Below are positions 15,201 through 26,800 of a stretch of DNA of 64,000 nucleotides, piece after piece (within the stretch, counting starts at the first letter, position 1; every line of letters starts with the position of its first letter). The DNA lies in NCBI RefSeq assembly GCF_910596095.1, contig NC_056538.1, positions 17,780,501-17,844,500 of the forward strand, in the 5' to 3' direction. The notes below the pieces were generated by a model. That model made no database searches and had not been told where the DNA came from. It saw only the letters and a list, made by a program, of their open reading frames with translations. Position numbers and translations under genes: made by a program. The stretch is from Thunnus maccoyii (lineage: Eukaryota; Chordata; Actinopteri; Scombriformes; Scombridae).

Positions 15201-18200
15201 AGAAGGGGATTGGGAGGGTGGCGGGTTGGTGCGTTCACTGGGGCTTCAGAACTGGCACAGCAACATCCCAAAGATCCCAGAGTTGAAGTTTTTTAATGGT
15301 TCAACATCATTTTGTGTTTGAGAGAGCCTATAAAAGTGATTGAGAGAAACAAATAGGACAAAATAGATGAGAAATCATTATCTATGAGAAATCATAATAT
15401 GACATGTGGTTTGTCAGTTATTAGCTATGTTTTTTCCTGTTCTTTTGCTGGACCAGTGTCCACAGGAGCCATGTTGCTTTTTGTTTAGTCAGTGGTTCCC
15501 AGCCTTTTTGGCTTGTGACCCCTTAAAGATGCCTTGTGGAGTTTTCTTGTAAACAAACTTAAAAGGATTTCTTTGGCGTTTTCTATCTTTTTCTCATTGT
15601 CAACAAATCTCATGTGCAGAGCCAAACCAACGATGAATTCATCCTACTTACAAGTATTTTGAGTGTATCCAAAGTCAGATATATCGTATTCCTCTGAGCT
15701 GTAGAACTCTGTTGTTGTCCAAAAACTATTAAAGTTTAGTTTGTTTAGAAATGACTCCAGAGACTTCAGTGATCACGTTTTTAGTCTCTGGAGAGTAGTT
15801 CTGTGTATGGCAGACGCCACTGTGCATGGTTCTGTTTACAGAACTTTGCCAGCTTATTGTGCTGCATATCACAACCTTTTGACTTTGTACTATATTTCTG
15901 GGTAAATTTACAATGTAGCACAAAGTCAAGAGGTTGTGATATGTCACAACAAGATAGCGAAGCTCTGTAAACAGAACCGTGTTCCTGTGTCTGTACAGTG
16001 GCATCTGCCTTTGTAGGAAGTACTCTGTGCTACGTGCTCGTGTACATGCATGTAATACAAGCAAAACAGCATCCCACTCATAAAAACATCACCCCATAGT
16101 GCTATTAGTGGTTCAGAACTTCACAGGGTACCTTTTAAAATGAGTTAGTAGCTCCTTGAGACCCCTCACAGGTGAATGACTTCAGTGTGTGGACATGAGC
16201 TCTGAGCATGTTCAACAAAAAATGATTCATCTGAAGGATTTTTAGAGGCCTGAAGAGGTGAAAATAATCAGTATTTCACAAGGATAAAGTGGTGAAAAAT
16301 ATAGAAAGGTTGGAAAAATAAACATGGTTTTGTGTAAAATATATAATTTATTTTCTGTTGTATTTCTTTCATCATCTTGTTACTCCTCAGATTTGTCTTT
16401 GGGGCCCCATTAGGTATCCTGACCTCTAGTTTGGGAACCAGAGTTACAAAAACACACAGTAGCCACTCAAAGCAAAGAAAAACCATCTCTGAGTTTCCTT
16501 TTGCTGCAGGGCCCACAGCAAAACAGTACCAGACCTAATTTTAGACACCTAATCCCACCTTTGAGCTAGATATCATATTATGTTTCTTCTCATCTGTGTC
16601 TACTTTACCGGACTTTATCTCAACAGCGCAATCTCCTGCAATATATCAAGTTATTTTTAGATTCAGGATCGTGGTCTCAATTCTCTTAAACCTCGTGCCT
16701 CAAGCAAACTTTGTTTTCGAGTTTCAAGTTCACTAGTACACATGTATGATTCCACCTGTCTTAGCTGTGGTTTGATTTCTGACTGTGTGTGTGGTTTTTT
16801 TTTTCTTATAGCTCTCTGTGAACCCCCTCCTTTTACTCTCTCCTGTCACTCATTCATTTTTCCACCTGTGAATCTCATGTGTCCGCATGTTGCGTCTGTT
16901 GTTTTGTAGGCGATGGAGGTGGAGAGGGCCATGTCCAGTGAGCTGCAGGCTTTAAAACAGGAGCTCCAACAGAAAGGAAGCCACAACAGGCCGCAGGATG
17001 AGGAGCTGATCAGTGCCATGAGGGAGCAGGTAAAAACCATGAACAAACACAATATATGTGCCACAAAATCTAACTGTCAACACACTAAAATGATGGTTTA
17101 ATGAAGTGTTTACAGTCTGGAGAGCACCATGTACTCACACGGACCGAATGATCAGAACAGTCTGTTTTCCTGTCAAACGTGTTGATTGTGTTGCCAGCGA
17201 CTCTTTCATCTTATTGTATTTTATCAGTTACAGAGGAACAAGTTTTTTACCAATACATAAAGAATATAATGCAACTCGAGATTAAATCTTACAGTAAATC
17301 ATGGAAGAACAAGTAACAGGACAAATGGCAGTGGTTTATGCAACCATTCTCTCATATCAAATGAAGGAAAGTTCCTTTTTACACTTTCAACAGTATTTTT
17401 TTTTCAGGGAGAATAAAGTCAGAGAAAAACATTTCTCCTAACACTTACAGATATAAACACTGCTGGGTAGATGGGGCGTGATGGAAGACATGTTGCGTAT
17501 TTAGGAAGAGATAAGTCAGTGAGAGTTTAGCTTTCAGTGAAAAAAATTTGTGATCTATGTGTGTGTGTGTTTGTTCAGGTGTTGCGTCTCACCCAGAAGG
17601 AACAGGTGCTGGAGGAGCGTTTGGAGAGTGTGTGTCAGGAGAACGCTGAACTGAGGGCGAGCTTGGCCTCTTTACACACACGTCTGGCTCTGCACGACCA
17701 ACTCAGCCAGCAGCAGAGCCAGCAGGTACACACACACACACACACACATTATATACAGTACATGTTTCGAAGCAAGCAAATGAACACACTACACATTTAC
17801 ACAAAAAAAACATGAGCCTCCCTCTTTCTTCAAAGTAAGTACACACTGATTAGTGTTCATTGTAGCAGCAGGCAACACAAAAACAGCACAGTGTGGTTTA
17901 AGTATGAATGAACGAGCCTCAATAACAAAGGGATTTTCTGCTCCCTGCCCGGCGAACTGGGTTTCGGCGGGATTGTGGAAAGCATTGCTAAACAATCACC
18001 TCATCCCCGTCATTGTAACTTTCACCCGCAATTCTAGATTCCACTCGTGTTCGTTTGGTTTCATGTTGGGCTGGAGGCTGGAATCTGGCACGTCAGGATT
18101 TCTGTCGCACTGAACATTAGTAGAGTGTTTTTAAACAAGTGTCTCATGGCAGCTTTTAAAAAAAAAACAAAAACATTGCCTTGGGTAAAAGCACTTATCA

Positions 18201-21200
18201 CATCCATCTGTCTTTTGATTATCAATATAATCTACGAGGATACATGATCTTATGTTCTCTTAATCTCTTTCATTTTTTGAACCTTAGCGTCATGTTTGTG
18301 TCTGGTGGATGTCTATGTTAGTATGTTAATACTTGTATGTGTGTGTGTGTGTTTGTGTTCGTTCCTCCTCATGTCTTCAGCTCGCCGAGGCGTGGCAGGA
18401 GGTGGAGGCAGCACGCGGTCGCTCACAGCAGCTACAAGCCCAGGTGGAGGAGCTTCAGGAGGAGGTGTCCCTGCAGGAAGCCAGGAGCCAAGGAGACGCC
18501 TCCCTGCTGTCTGAGCTGGAGAGCAGCCTGGACACGACGGGACTGGGAGTCAGCAAGGAAGAGGTACCAAAGCAGTGATTAGATTACCATGTAACACAAT
18601 CAGACCACAATTTGTTAAACCATTATATGCCAGAACAGGAAGAAGAATCTCATCAGTGAGATTAAAGAGAAAAAAAAAGTGTATTTATACAGTAGATATG
18701 TATGATATGTATTTCCAGAAGAAAGAGTGTGATTGGCATTTTACTGTGTTGGATGTGGGGAAATGAAAGGATGAGAAATAATGACACATTACATTGTGAA
18801 AATTGAAAATATCCATCAAATCAGATGCATGCTTCTAAGAAGTCAATATAAATACCAGATAAACAAATGAAATGAGCAAAGGAAAGACTGGATAGGAAAT
18901 AAAAGAAAACAAAAGAGAGAAATTTGCAGTTATTGTTAATTAATGTAGCTTTTGTCATCTTGGCTTCCACAGATGACACAATACACATGCAAAGGATAAT
19001 TAAATTAAAATATACTTAAAAGTATATTCATATAATGGAAAATTCACACTATGTATATAACTTTCAAGCATCAATATTCATAAAAAATGTTCAAAGTGAA
19101 ACAGGAGTTATGAGTAACACGATGAGTAATTTGGGAATTACTATACAATATATATCTTCTATCACCATATACATATAAAAGTATGTATATGGAGGATTTA
19201 ATTTGTATCACCCGCTCCTAGCACTGGGTGACAGAGCATGAGAAAAATATTTCACATTATTCTGTTGGGTAATTGTGTAAAATGAAAGTAAGTTTATGCC
19301 TAGACGTAGGAAATACTCAGAACAATACAATGAACACAACAAGGCATGGTTAAGAGGTGGTGTGGCTATAAATTCAACCAAGTACGGAAAGAAACACTGG
19401 AGGTCTTTTTTGACTTTATCTCCATACTGTGGTTGGCAAATGCTAGTTTTGGGCTTTTTCTATTCTAGTCCTGCCCCCAATGATTCATGTGTGTTTAAAG
19501 GGGAAATTGTGTTCCTGTGATGACTGGAAACAAGAGTATTACACTAAGTCTTTCCTAAAGGACGTATATACTAAGATCTCACAATTATGGCGCCACCGAG
19601 AAACATCATATATAAGTATAATTTAGAGAAACTTGTATAAAATATCATAGTGCAGCACAGTAGCCGTCTCTGCAGAGAACGTGATGACAGAACATTTTGT
19701 TCAGGATCTCCCTGACAGTGTGACTTGCGTTTGAGGCAAGGACACGCTGCAACGAGAAGGTGCAAAGTTCCTGATTCTCAAAGTGAAACACCACAAAAGA
19801 CCATCAGATAAGCAGCGCTGCAGCAGAAAACAGATGTTTAAATTGTGTCTGTGAAAGAACAGAGGAGTCCTCTAATTCTCACTCTCTGGATGTCTACTAT
19901 TATTGTTTTGTTACAGCAGGAAAATGTGATGTATAACTGCACCCGTGAGTCATTCATGATATTTCCTGTTTGTCATACCAACATTGTAGGAGAGTTTCCT
20001 TAATGTAGAGTGTTCAGCGCATGTGTACATCTCTGTCTGTAACCTTATCATAAAATATGATATGATTATCTCTTGCACCATATTTAAATGAACCTGTTAT
20101 CATCAGATAGGTATCCTCATGTCATATATTTGACTCAAGGAAGTTACACAGAGTAATGAGGTAATGCTATCACCTCCCACTGTGTAAATACGTTATGTTA
20201 CCTAAGATATGATGTGTGTTGAGAGACAATGGTGCGTGGTGAAAGGAAAAGGGGAAAAGAGAGACCTTGTTTCTTTGTCAAGGATGGCTCACTTTCTATT
20301 AAAACATCTGAGACATGAGCTCTTTTAATGTAGGCGAAATATACAGTGACAGCCTCCGAGGTATACCAGTTGTGTCGTGAAAGTCTCACTTCATAGCTGC
20401 TTTAAAAGTAACGATAAACATAAATCAACATGCCTTCTCTCCTGTTCAACTTAGATTACGCAAGAAATGGGGTCCATCCTTCAGTTACTGCTGCCACTGA
20501 CCCAGGAACTGAACGGCGCAAGGGCGTCAGAGGACACGGATCAACAGGGAGACCTGCAGGCCATGTTGTATCGACTGAAGGGAGTGGCTCAAACCCTGGC
20601 ACAGACATCCAGCCCTCAGGTAAGCAACAGACATACAAAATGAACAAATGGGACAGGACAGGATATGCCTACAAAAGGCCGACCTTGTTTTCTCACACCA
20701 TTGATTGATTGACACCAAATGACGCCTGAGTGAATAAGAATTGAGGATGAATATGCCTGGTAGGTAAATAAAGGCTAGAAGCACAGATGTACATCAACTA
20801 TATCCTCTGTCATTTTTATACACATTTGGTGGAAAGGTTGACTTGCAAAGATTAAAATTAATATAACATATTTTTTATATATTATTTTTGTTGGTAGACA
20901 GCCTTGCACCTCGAAAATGTAGGTTTCATCGTCCAGAAAAGAGCAGCTGTACTCAAAATCATTGATCCATAAAGAAGCGTCCTCAAAGCTCCCTCATCTG
21001 ATAGCACTTTATGCTTTAGATGCTGAAAAGGCCTTTGATCAAACTGAATGACCCTTTATGTTCACTACCCTGCAGAAATATGGGTTTGGTAACAGTTTTA
21101 TGCAGTGGATTAGGATGATCTACTCAGAACTAACAACGTCATTTCAAAACCTCTCGTTTTACATCAAGGAACAAAACAAGGATGTCCAGCTTTAGGATTT

Positions 21201-23831
21201 TAAATTTAATCTAATCATTGAACCATTAGCTGAGAAGATAAGATCTGAAAAGAAAATCAAAGGCATAAAAATTGGAAGTCAAATATATAAAATGTCACTG
21301 TATTGTGATGACATCATCCTCTACCTAACAGATGTGGACTCCTCACTTTGTTATATCAATCAGATTATCACTCAGTATGGTTCATTCTCAGGATACAAAG
21401 TAAACTGGAGAAAATGTGAGTCACTGCCTCTAAACAAACACTGCAGTATCACATGTGTGCAAAATACAAACATTAAATGGAAACCAACAGAAATAACATA
21501 TTTAGGATTAACAATTACACCAAATAGGTGTCAAACACATCTCACACAAATATTTAATAAAATCAAATCAAAGATAGATCGATGGTCAAATCTTCCCATT
21601 TCTCTGTGGGGTCAAGTGAACAAAGTAAAGATGAACATTCTTCCTACTGTCAAATACCTGTCACAATACAGAAAACCTGGTTTGAACATTTGCATAAAAC
21701 AATCTCAACCTTTATTTGGCAAAATGTTCATACTTAAGGATGTCTAGTTCATACAAAAAAGGTGGAATACAGCGACCCAATTTCTTTCACTATTATCTGT
21801 CCTTTGGTTGCCAGTAAGTTATTTGATCCCTTTGTAAGCAAAGATTGGAAATGCATAGAAGAAAATATGTTACAAAGCTTAAACCTTGATTTAAAATGTC
21901 TATGTGAAAATGTTTCCAAAGCAAATCATGCAAAGCCCAATCGAAGCGTCATTTAACATTGTGAAATCATGTACAAAGATAATTGGAATAAACACAACTA
22001 CCTCAATAAATCAACTGCGGCAGAACTCAAATATAACAGTAAACAAAAAGGTCATAAAATGGAATAAATGGAACGATATTGGGATCAGTAAGCTTTATCA
22101 CATATTTTCTAATGACTGTTTTAAAACCTTTAATGAATTATTAATTGAACATAGTATCCCAAAAAGTGAATACTTAAATTACATCACTTTACGGCATACT
22201 ATTAAAAAGAATATTCCCACAGACAAATTGAACACTGACACACACAAATTTGAAAATGTACTTTTTAACCACAGCTTGTTCAATAAAAATATAGTTAAAT
22301 GTTTTACACAATATTAAGTGAAAGCACCATAAAGAAGAGGATAATATTTCCTGGAATGATGTATGGAAAAACACAAGGCAGCTGTTCCATTGTACGAAAA
22401 ACAAACAATTTAAAATACTTAACAGATTATATTACACCCCAACACAGCTATATTAAATGGACATAAGTGATGGCAGTACATGTATAAAATATGGTGCTGC
22501 TGTTCCATCTATTGTGAGACTGCAATAAAATTAAAGATCTTTGGTTTGGTGTAACAAAGCAAGTGATGAACCACACTAATATAGTCATTCTCGCACCACA
22601 ATCATGTATACTGGGAGATTTGCATAACTTCAGCGGATTGTCTTCAAAGAATAAAAATATTTCTTCTTCTCTCATTATGTATGGTCACAAAAAAGTAATC
22701 GTGAATAAATGGATTGCTTTAAATACACCAACTCACAATGTGCACAATTCACACTCACAATTAAAACATATAACATCACAATAACAAACAGTACAAAGCA
22801 AAAAACACACAAGACACATGATACAAAATGCAAAGATGACTGATATTGTTTGAAGGGTACATTGGTAAAGGGTTGGTTTAGATTGGTAAATTGATTCGGA
22901 GGGGTTTAGAAATGGTAGGACTCACTCGTATGTTTATTCATCGTCAGAAATGTATATCTTTTGTCTTTGTTTGTTTTTTGTTCTGTCTGTTTGTTTTGTG
23001 AGTCAAAAAAAAAAAGAAATGATGTGAGAAATCTTACCAAAAAAAAGTAGCGTCCTCACATACCATGTTCATCAGTTTATTTACAGTTAGCCTATCTGCC
23101 CCCTGGTGGCTGCTAGTAGGCACAACACTGTCTTCAGACAACACACTGACCTATACTGACTGACCAATTGATAGCCTGTATGCTTTGCTAAGCCTTCATT
23201 TGCTATGAGTGAACATATACAAGTGTCCAGTTGTGGCTCATGGTGTTTGTAGGCCATTCAGACCAGTAACATGCATTTATCACTGTAACTAAATATCCCC
23301 CCCCCCCCCCGCCCTTGCCACTTCCTCCCTCGGAGCACCATGCATATAGGCCAACACAACAGAAACTCTTTTTGGTGCAAATCTCTGTGAAACACATGGC
23401 TGACACCTGATCTCTTTGTTAATGTCTGTGTCCCAGGAGCTGAATCGGGCTTTTGTTGACCGGACGGGTGATCAGTGTGGGAATCCGAGCGCAGCGCAGG
23501 AGCTGAAAGATCAGGTAACCCACAGATGAACGAACACGTCTGTCGGGGAGGGAGGTACCTGTGGCAAGCCATTATGAGAGGATTTGGCTGTGTCAGTACT
23601 GACCTTGCTGCTGTCACTGTAATCCATCTTAGTGTCATCCTTTGAGGGCATTTTTCCTTGGAATTACACTTCTATTTTATGAAAAACTTGGAGGTTTAGT
23701 AGAGGTTTCTCTAGTCTCTAGTCTGTGGCAGAACATCCAAATTAGTTTATTTGCATTCACAAATTACACCGAAATGTCTTTTTCTTAAATCACATTTTTA
23801 ATTCTTGTGTTATGTATATATATACATACAT

Positions 23832-23915
<84 letters not shown>

Positions 23916-26001
23916 CGCAACATGCAGTAACTCACTGCTACTTTGGTGCAACACCAGTGTCTGTAAAGTGTTTTAAGCAGATAAATAAACCGTAGTGTAA
24001 ACAAAGTTGATGTCTTCCTCCTCCAGAACATCCAGCTACAGCAGGAGAACGCTGAAATGAAGCAGAAGCTGCAGAGCGTACAGGAGCAGGCTGAAGTTGC
24101 CCAGCAGGCCATCAGAGACCGAGATGAAGCCATAGCCAAGTGAGTCGTCCTTGTTGCTCAATAGTCTCAATGCAAATCAGTATCAGTATATTCAGATGCC
24201 TTTGATAGCATTTTTGTTTATGTGTTAGTTTTACAAGAACTCACTTTTAGCTGGAATAATTCTGCAAATGTTGTTGAATATTCAGAAAAAATAAATTAAT
24301 TATTGCCAGACGAACAAAATGCATCAAGAAAAATAATTTATAGTTCTTGTGGAAATCTGTTCTTGTAACCATGGCAATGAGTGTATACATTTCTTGTGCG
24401 TAAATGTGACGTTAATGACGTTTAATCATTTCTTGATAGGAAAAATCTGATGGAGGTCGAGTTGGTCCGAAGTAAAAATGACATGATGTCACTGAACAAC
24501 CAATTATTAGAAGCCATCCAACGTAAACTGGAGCTGTCACAGGAACTGGAGGCCTGGCAGGTGCGGCCCCTTTATCTCTGTAAAGCTTTGTTGTCCATCC
24601 CTTCCAGTCTGCTCTATCTATTAAACCATAGAGTCTCTGATGCTGTCATCTCGTCACACTGTCTTTAAATCTGTCTCCTGCTTTATGAAATCCTCAATCC
24701 ATACATTATCTGCACCATCACTCATGACAAATCACTTTTTGATGCACATTGTCTTCAGTTTTAGTTATAATTTGACAAGACAGGAGAAGGATGTGTCTCA
24801 GTTAGTGTCCTCAGTGGGAGGTCAGGGACAGACGCAGCCATATCTCTCTCATTCCTGTCAGTTTGGAGGAATATGAACGGCAGGTGTCTCTGTCTATGAG
24901 CCCTTCTGTTGCTGAGTCATTATGCCAAGCCGAGCCATCTGCCAGAGGGTTTGATCTCCTGTGCTTTGATGAAGATAATGCAGATAATATTTAGACCAAA
25001 ACACTGATTAATACTCTGGAGAAATTATGTTTGTTATCTGAAAGCAGATTCTTTCTCCATCCTGATGGGCTAAAATTTGGTTTTTGAAAGAGTTTGAATG
25101 CTATAATCAGTTTAAATATTCCAGTGGATTTCTACCACAGAATAAACAAATTGTGTATTATGTACAGGGATATGTGCAAGTCATATGGTTGTAGAAATGT
25201 CCTGTATGTGCAGATACAGACTGGTATTACCAGCAATATATAGATGACCTATGATACACAGACATCAGTCTAGAAATTCTGCATTCACAGACAGAAGAAA
25301 CACACACGTAGAGATATTGTATATCCAGAAATAAAACCTGTTTAATACACAGAAATGTGCAGGAATATCTACAAGTTAAATACAGATGAGATAGCCTGAG
25401 CAGGACAGTGCACAGGACTAGAGAAAAGAGTCCAGAACTGGTTGAATTAAAATTGATGCAGCAGAACCAGAGATATTGTCGTTTTAATCTTCAGCTCCAA
25501 CAGATGTGTAAGTGCAAACAAAACAAGCTCTAAGCGCAACTTTAAAATGACAGTTGCCTATTTACACATCCAGCAGATACAGAACAACATTAGCACTAAT
25601 TTTGAGTCATGTTTCTGGTCACCTGATGAACATAAGACCAGTTTTCACTCTGCTTTTAGCTCCATTTGGTCTCAAACATAATGCCCAACTTAAGACACTA
25701 TACTGAGTCCCTGTTTGTTAAACTTCCTGCTCATTGCTTGTTCCTCCTTGTCTTTCCTCAGGATGACATCCAAATCATCATCAACCAGCAGCTCAGGTCC
25801 CAGCAGCAGTCGGAGCAGCCTCAGAAGAAGCCCACGTCCAACGGCATGTCCTTCTTCCGTAGGCCCAGCAAGACGGCTTCCACCTGGACACACCAGCCGT
25901 CGTCCTCTTCCACCTGGAATTCAGACGTTAATCAGGAAAAAGCCCAATCCCCCTGGAGGGACTGGTTAAGGCGAGGAAAAGGGGCGCAGTACGGAAAATA
26001 A
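9238..26001 (+). CDS. bicdl2: BICD family-like dynein cargo adaptor (BICDL/BICDR, complete, 10 exons)
   Basis: Coding exons: 9238-9483, 11287-11502, 16910-17029, 17579-17725, 18381-18563, 20455-20619, 23437-23514, 24027-24139, 24440-24560, 25762-26001. All are GT/AG and in phase, giving 542 residues, mostly coiled coil. The ATG at 9238 has A at -3 and is the first ATG in the frame. Residues 52-56 are AAQLG inside KEEEVILAAQLGNALL, the CC1-box signature (AAxxG) through which BICD-type adaptors bind the dynein light intermediate chain. Near the C-terminus AIRDRDEAIAK, NDMMSLNNQLLEAIQ and LSQELEAWQDDIQIIINQQL match BICDL proteins, in the region that binds Rab6-type cargo in relatives. DD(I/M)Q(I/V)VI-x-QQLRSQ looks closer to human BICDL2 than BICDL1, so the symbol is tentative. 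The tail after MSFFRRPSK is rich in Ser, Thr and Trp and not recognised. The expected product links vesicles to dynein/dynactin and kinesin. Confidence 0.9.
9484..11286 (+). other. bicdl2-like intron 1
   Basis: AT-rich intronic DNA. It begins with a GTAAGA donor and contains a long poly-T run (9575-9598). I see no recognisable exon, RNA gene or intact mobile element. Confidence 0.7.
14656..14674. repeat. Poly-G tract
   Basis: About 19 consecutive G residues within intron 2 of the bicdl2-like gene. Confidence 0.9.
15490..16443. mobile_element. Degenerate hAT-like element with internal foldback
   Basis: The left end is CAGTGGTTCCCAGCCTTTTT and the right end, read on the opposite strand, is CTCTGGTTCCCAAACTAG, an imperfect terminal inverted repeat of the CAGTGGTTCCC hAT type. 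No matching 8-bp target-site duplication is evident, so it is old or the ends are misplaced. No transposase frame was seen. An imperfect palindrome of about 200 bases occupies its middle (about 15808-16010). Confidence 0.5.
15808..16010. repeat. Imperfect long palindrome (foldback)
   Basis: The left arm includes 'ggttctgtttacagaac' and 'catatcacaaccttttgact'; the right arm has the complements 'agtcaagaggttgtgatatg' and 'tctgtaaacagaacc', followed by 'cagtggcatctgcc', which mirrors 'ggcagacgccactg' at the start. It looks like a MITE nested in, or forming the core of, the surrounding hAT-like element. Confidence 0.65.
18564..20454 (+). other. bicdl2-like intron 5
   Basis: A 1.9-kb AT-rich intron. 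The splice junctions are GAG|GTACCA and CAACTTAG|ATTACG. I found no exon or recognisable element inside it. Confidence 0.65.
20986..23048 (+). mobile_element. 5'-truncated L1-like LINE with target-site duplication
   Basis: Inserted in intron 6 of the bicdl2-like gene, same orientation. Near its left end a frame reads ALYALDAEKAFDQ, an L1-type reverse transcriptase motif, then LHQGTKQGCPAL after a frameshift, and YCDDIILYLTD at about 21300, the catalytic (F/Y)xDD box with Cys where Ala is usual. Frames of 151, 64 and 137 codons follow (21292-21747, 21762-21956, 21904-22317), separated by stops and shifts, so the copy is dead. It ends in an A-rich tail. The 10-mer AGCGTCCTCA lies on both sides (20976-20985 and 23049-23058), consistent with a target-site duplication that sets the element at about 2.06 kb, truncated just before the reverse transcriptase catalytic region. 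The endonuclease domain and ORF1 are missing. Confidence 0.85.
23096..23115 (-). promoter_or_regulatory. CTCF-like motif in intron 6
   Basis: CTGCCCCCTGGTGGCTGCTA is close to the reverse complement of the CTCF core (CCACCAGGGGGC present). It lies just beyond the L1 copy. A short motif match only; it could equally belong to a dispersed repeat. Confidence 0.35.
23814..23913. repeat. Compound microsatellite (TA)n(CATA)n(CA)n(TA)n
   Basis: About 100 bases of simple sequence in intron 7 of the bicdl2-like gene: TA repeats, a CATA block, a CA block, then a long TA block. Confidence 0.95.
24561..25761 (+). other. bicdl2-like intron 9
   Basis: A 1.2-kb intron with unremarkable AT-rich sequence between ELEAWQ|gtgcgg and ttcctcag|DDIQII. 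This junction separates the two most diagnostic C-terminal motifs of the family. Confidence 0.65.
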
Positions 26002-26800
26002 CGGACATGGATGTGAGAAGATGTAGAACCAGGAGGAAAGGACAGGGGGAAGTCACAAGTGGAGCTTCCCGTTCATCATTATGGTGAAAAGGATCCATAA
26101 AGACACTTGTAAATCAGTGATGAACAACAGAGCCACTACGGACAAAGACTTGTCAAACAGGCACTTACATAGACACATTTCACTGAGAGGCTGAGCCTTC
26201 TTAAAATCTAAACTGTGACAACCTGGAACACTACTAGCATTTTCATACAATAACATGAAGTTTGCTTGAGACTGTAAATATTGTGCCATATTTTGTAATA
26301 TCCGTAATATTTGTGAATGTCTTTATGTTTGAGACTTTATATGGTATATATGATAGATGTAGATCAACGGAGAGTATTTGTTCAGATTATTTAACAGAGA
26401 TGAAAGCAGAAAGAGATCAAACAGTTAATTTGTGATTGTACTGTCTTTACATACCAAGTTGGATGTGAGAAGTTACATTTTTTACTGTGTGTCCCAGAAA
26501 CTAAATATGTAAAAAATGTTGATTGTATAAGAAACACTGCAGACATATTAGATTCAACAAAGAAGCTGTTATTTTTATAATTTCTTTTTTATTTGGTTTT
26601 TTAGTAAAAACCAAATATTTTCTGAATAATCACCTGGTGGGATGTGTTTGTACAGCGAGGCTATGACCTGTAAATCATTGTTCAGTATTGAGGCTGCTTA
26701 GTTTAAACTGTGTTGTTTTCTGAGCTGTCTGACTGACTACATCTGGAGTGATTGCCGGATAATTTCATAAAATATTAAATAATCATTTCCAGTCTTTGTG
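26002..26800 (+). other. Probable 3' UTR of bicdl2-like gene
   Basis: AT-rich sequence directly after the TAA stop. An ATTAAA at 26774-26779 is a plausible polyadenylation signal. The extent is inferred; no transcript evidence is available. Confidence 0.45.

Larger units (their letters stand above)
11503..16909 (+). other. bicdl2-like intron 2
   Basis: A 5.4-kb intron. It holds a poly-G tract (14656-14674), short CA runs near 14910, and a hAT-like element (15490-16443) carrying an internal foldback. The open frames of up to 97 codons around 14500-15050 have no family resemblance and are treated as chance. Confidence 0.65.
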
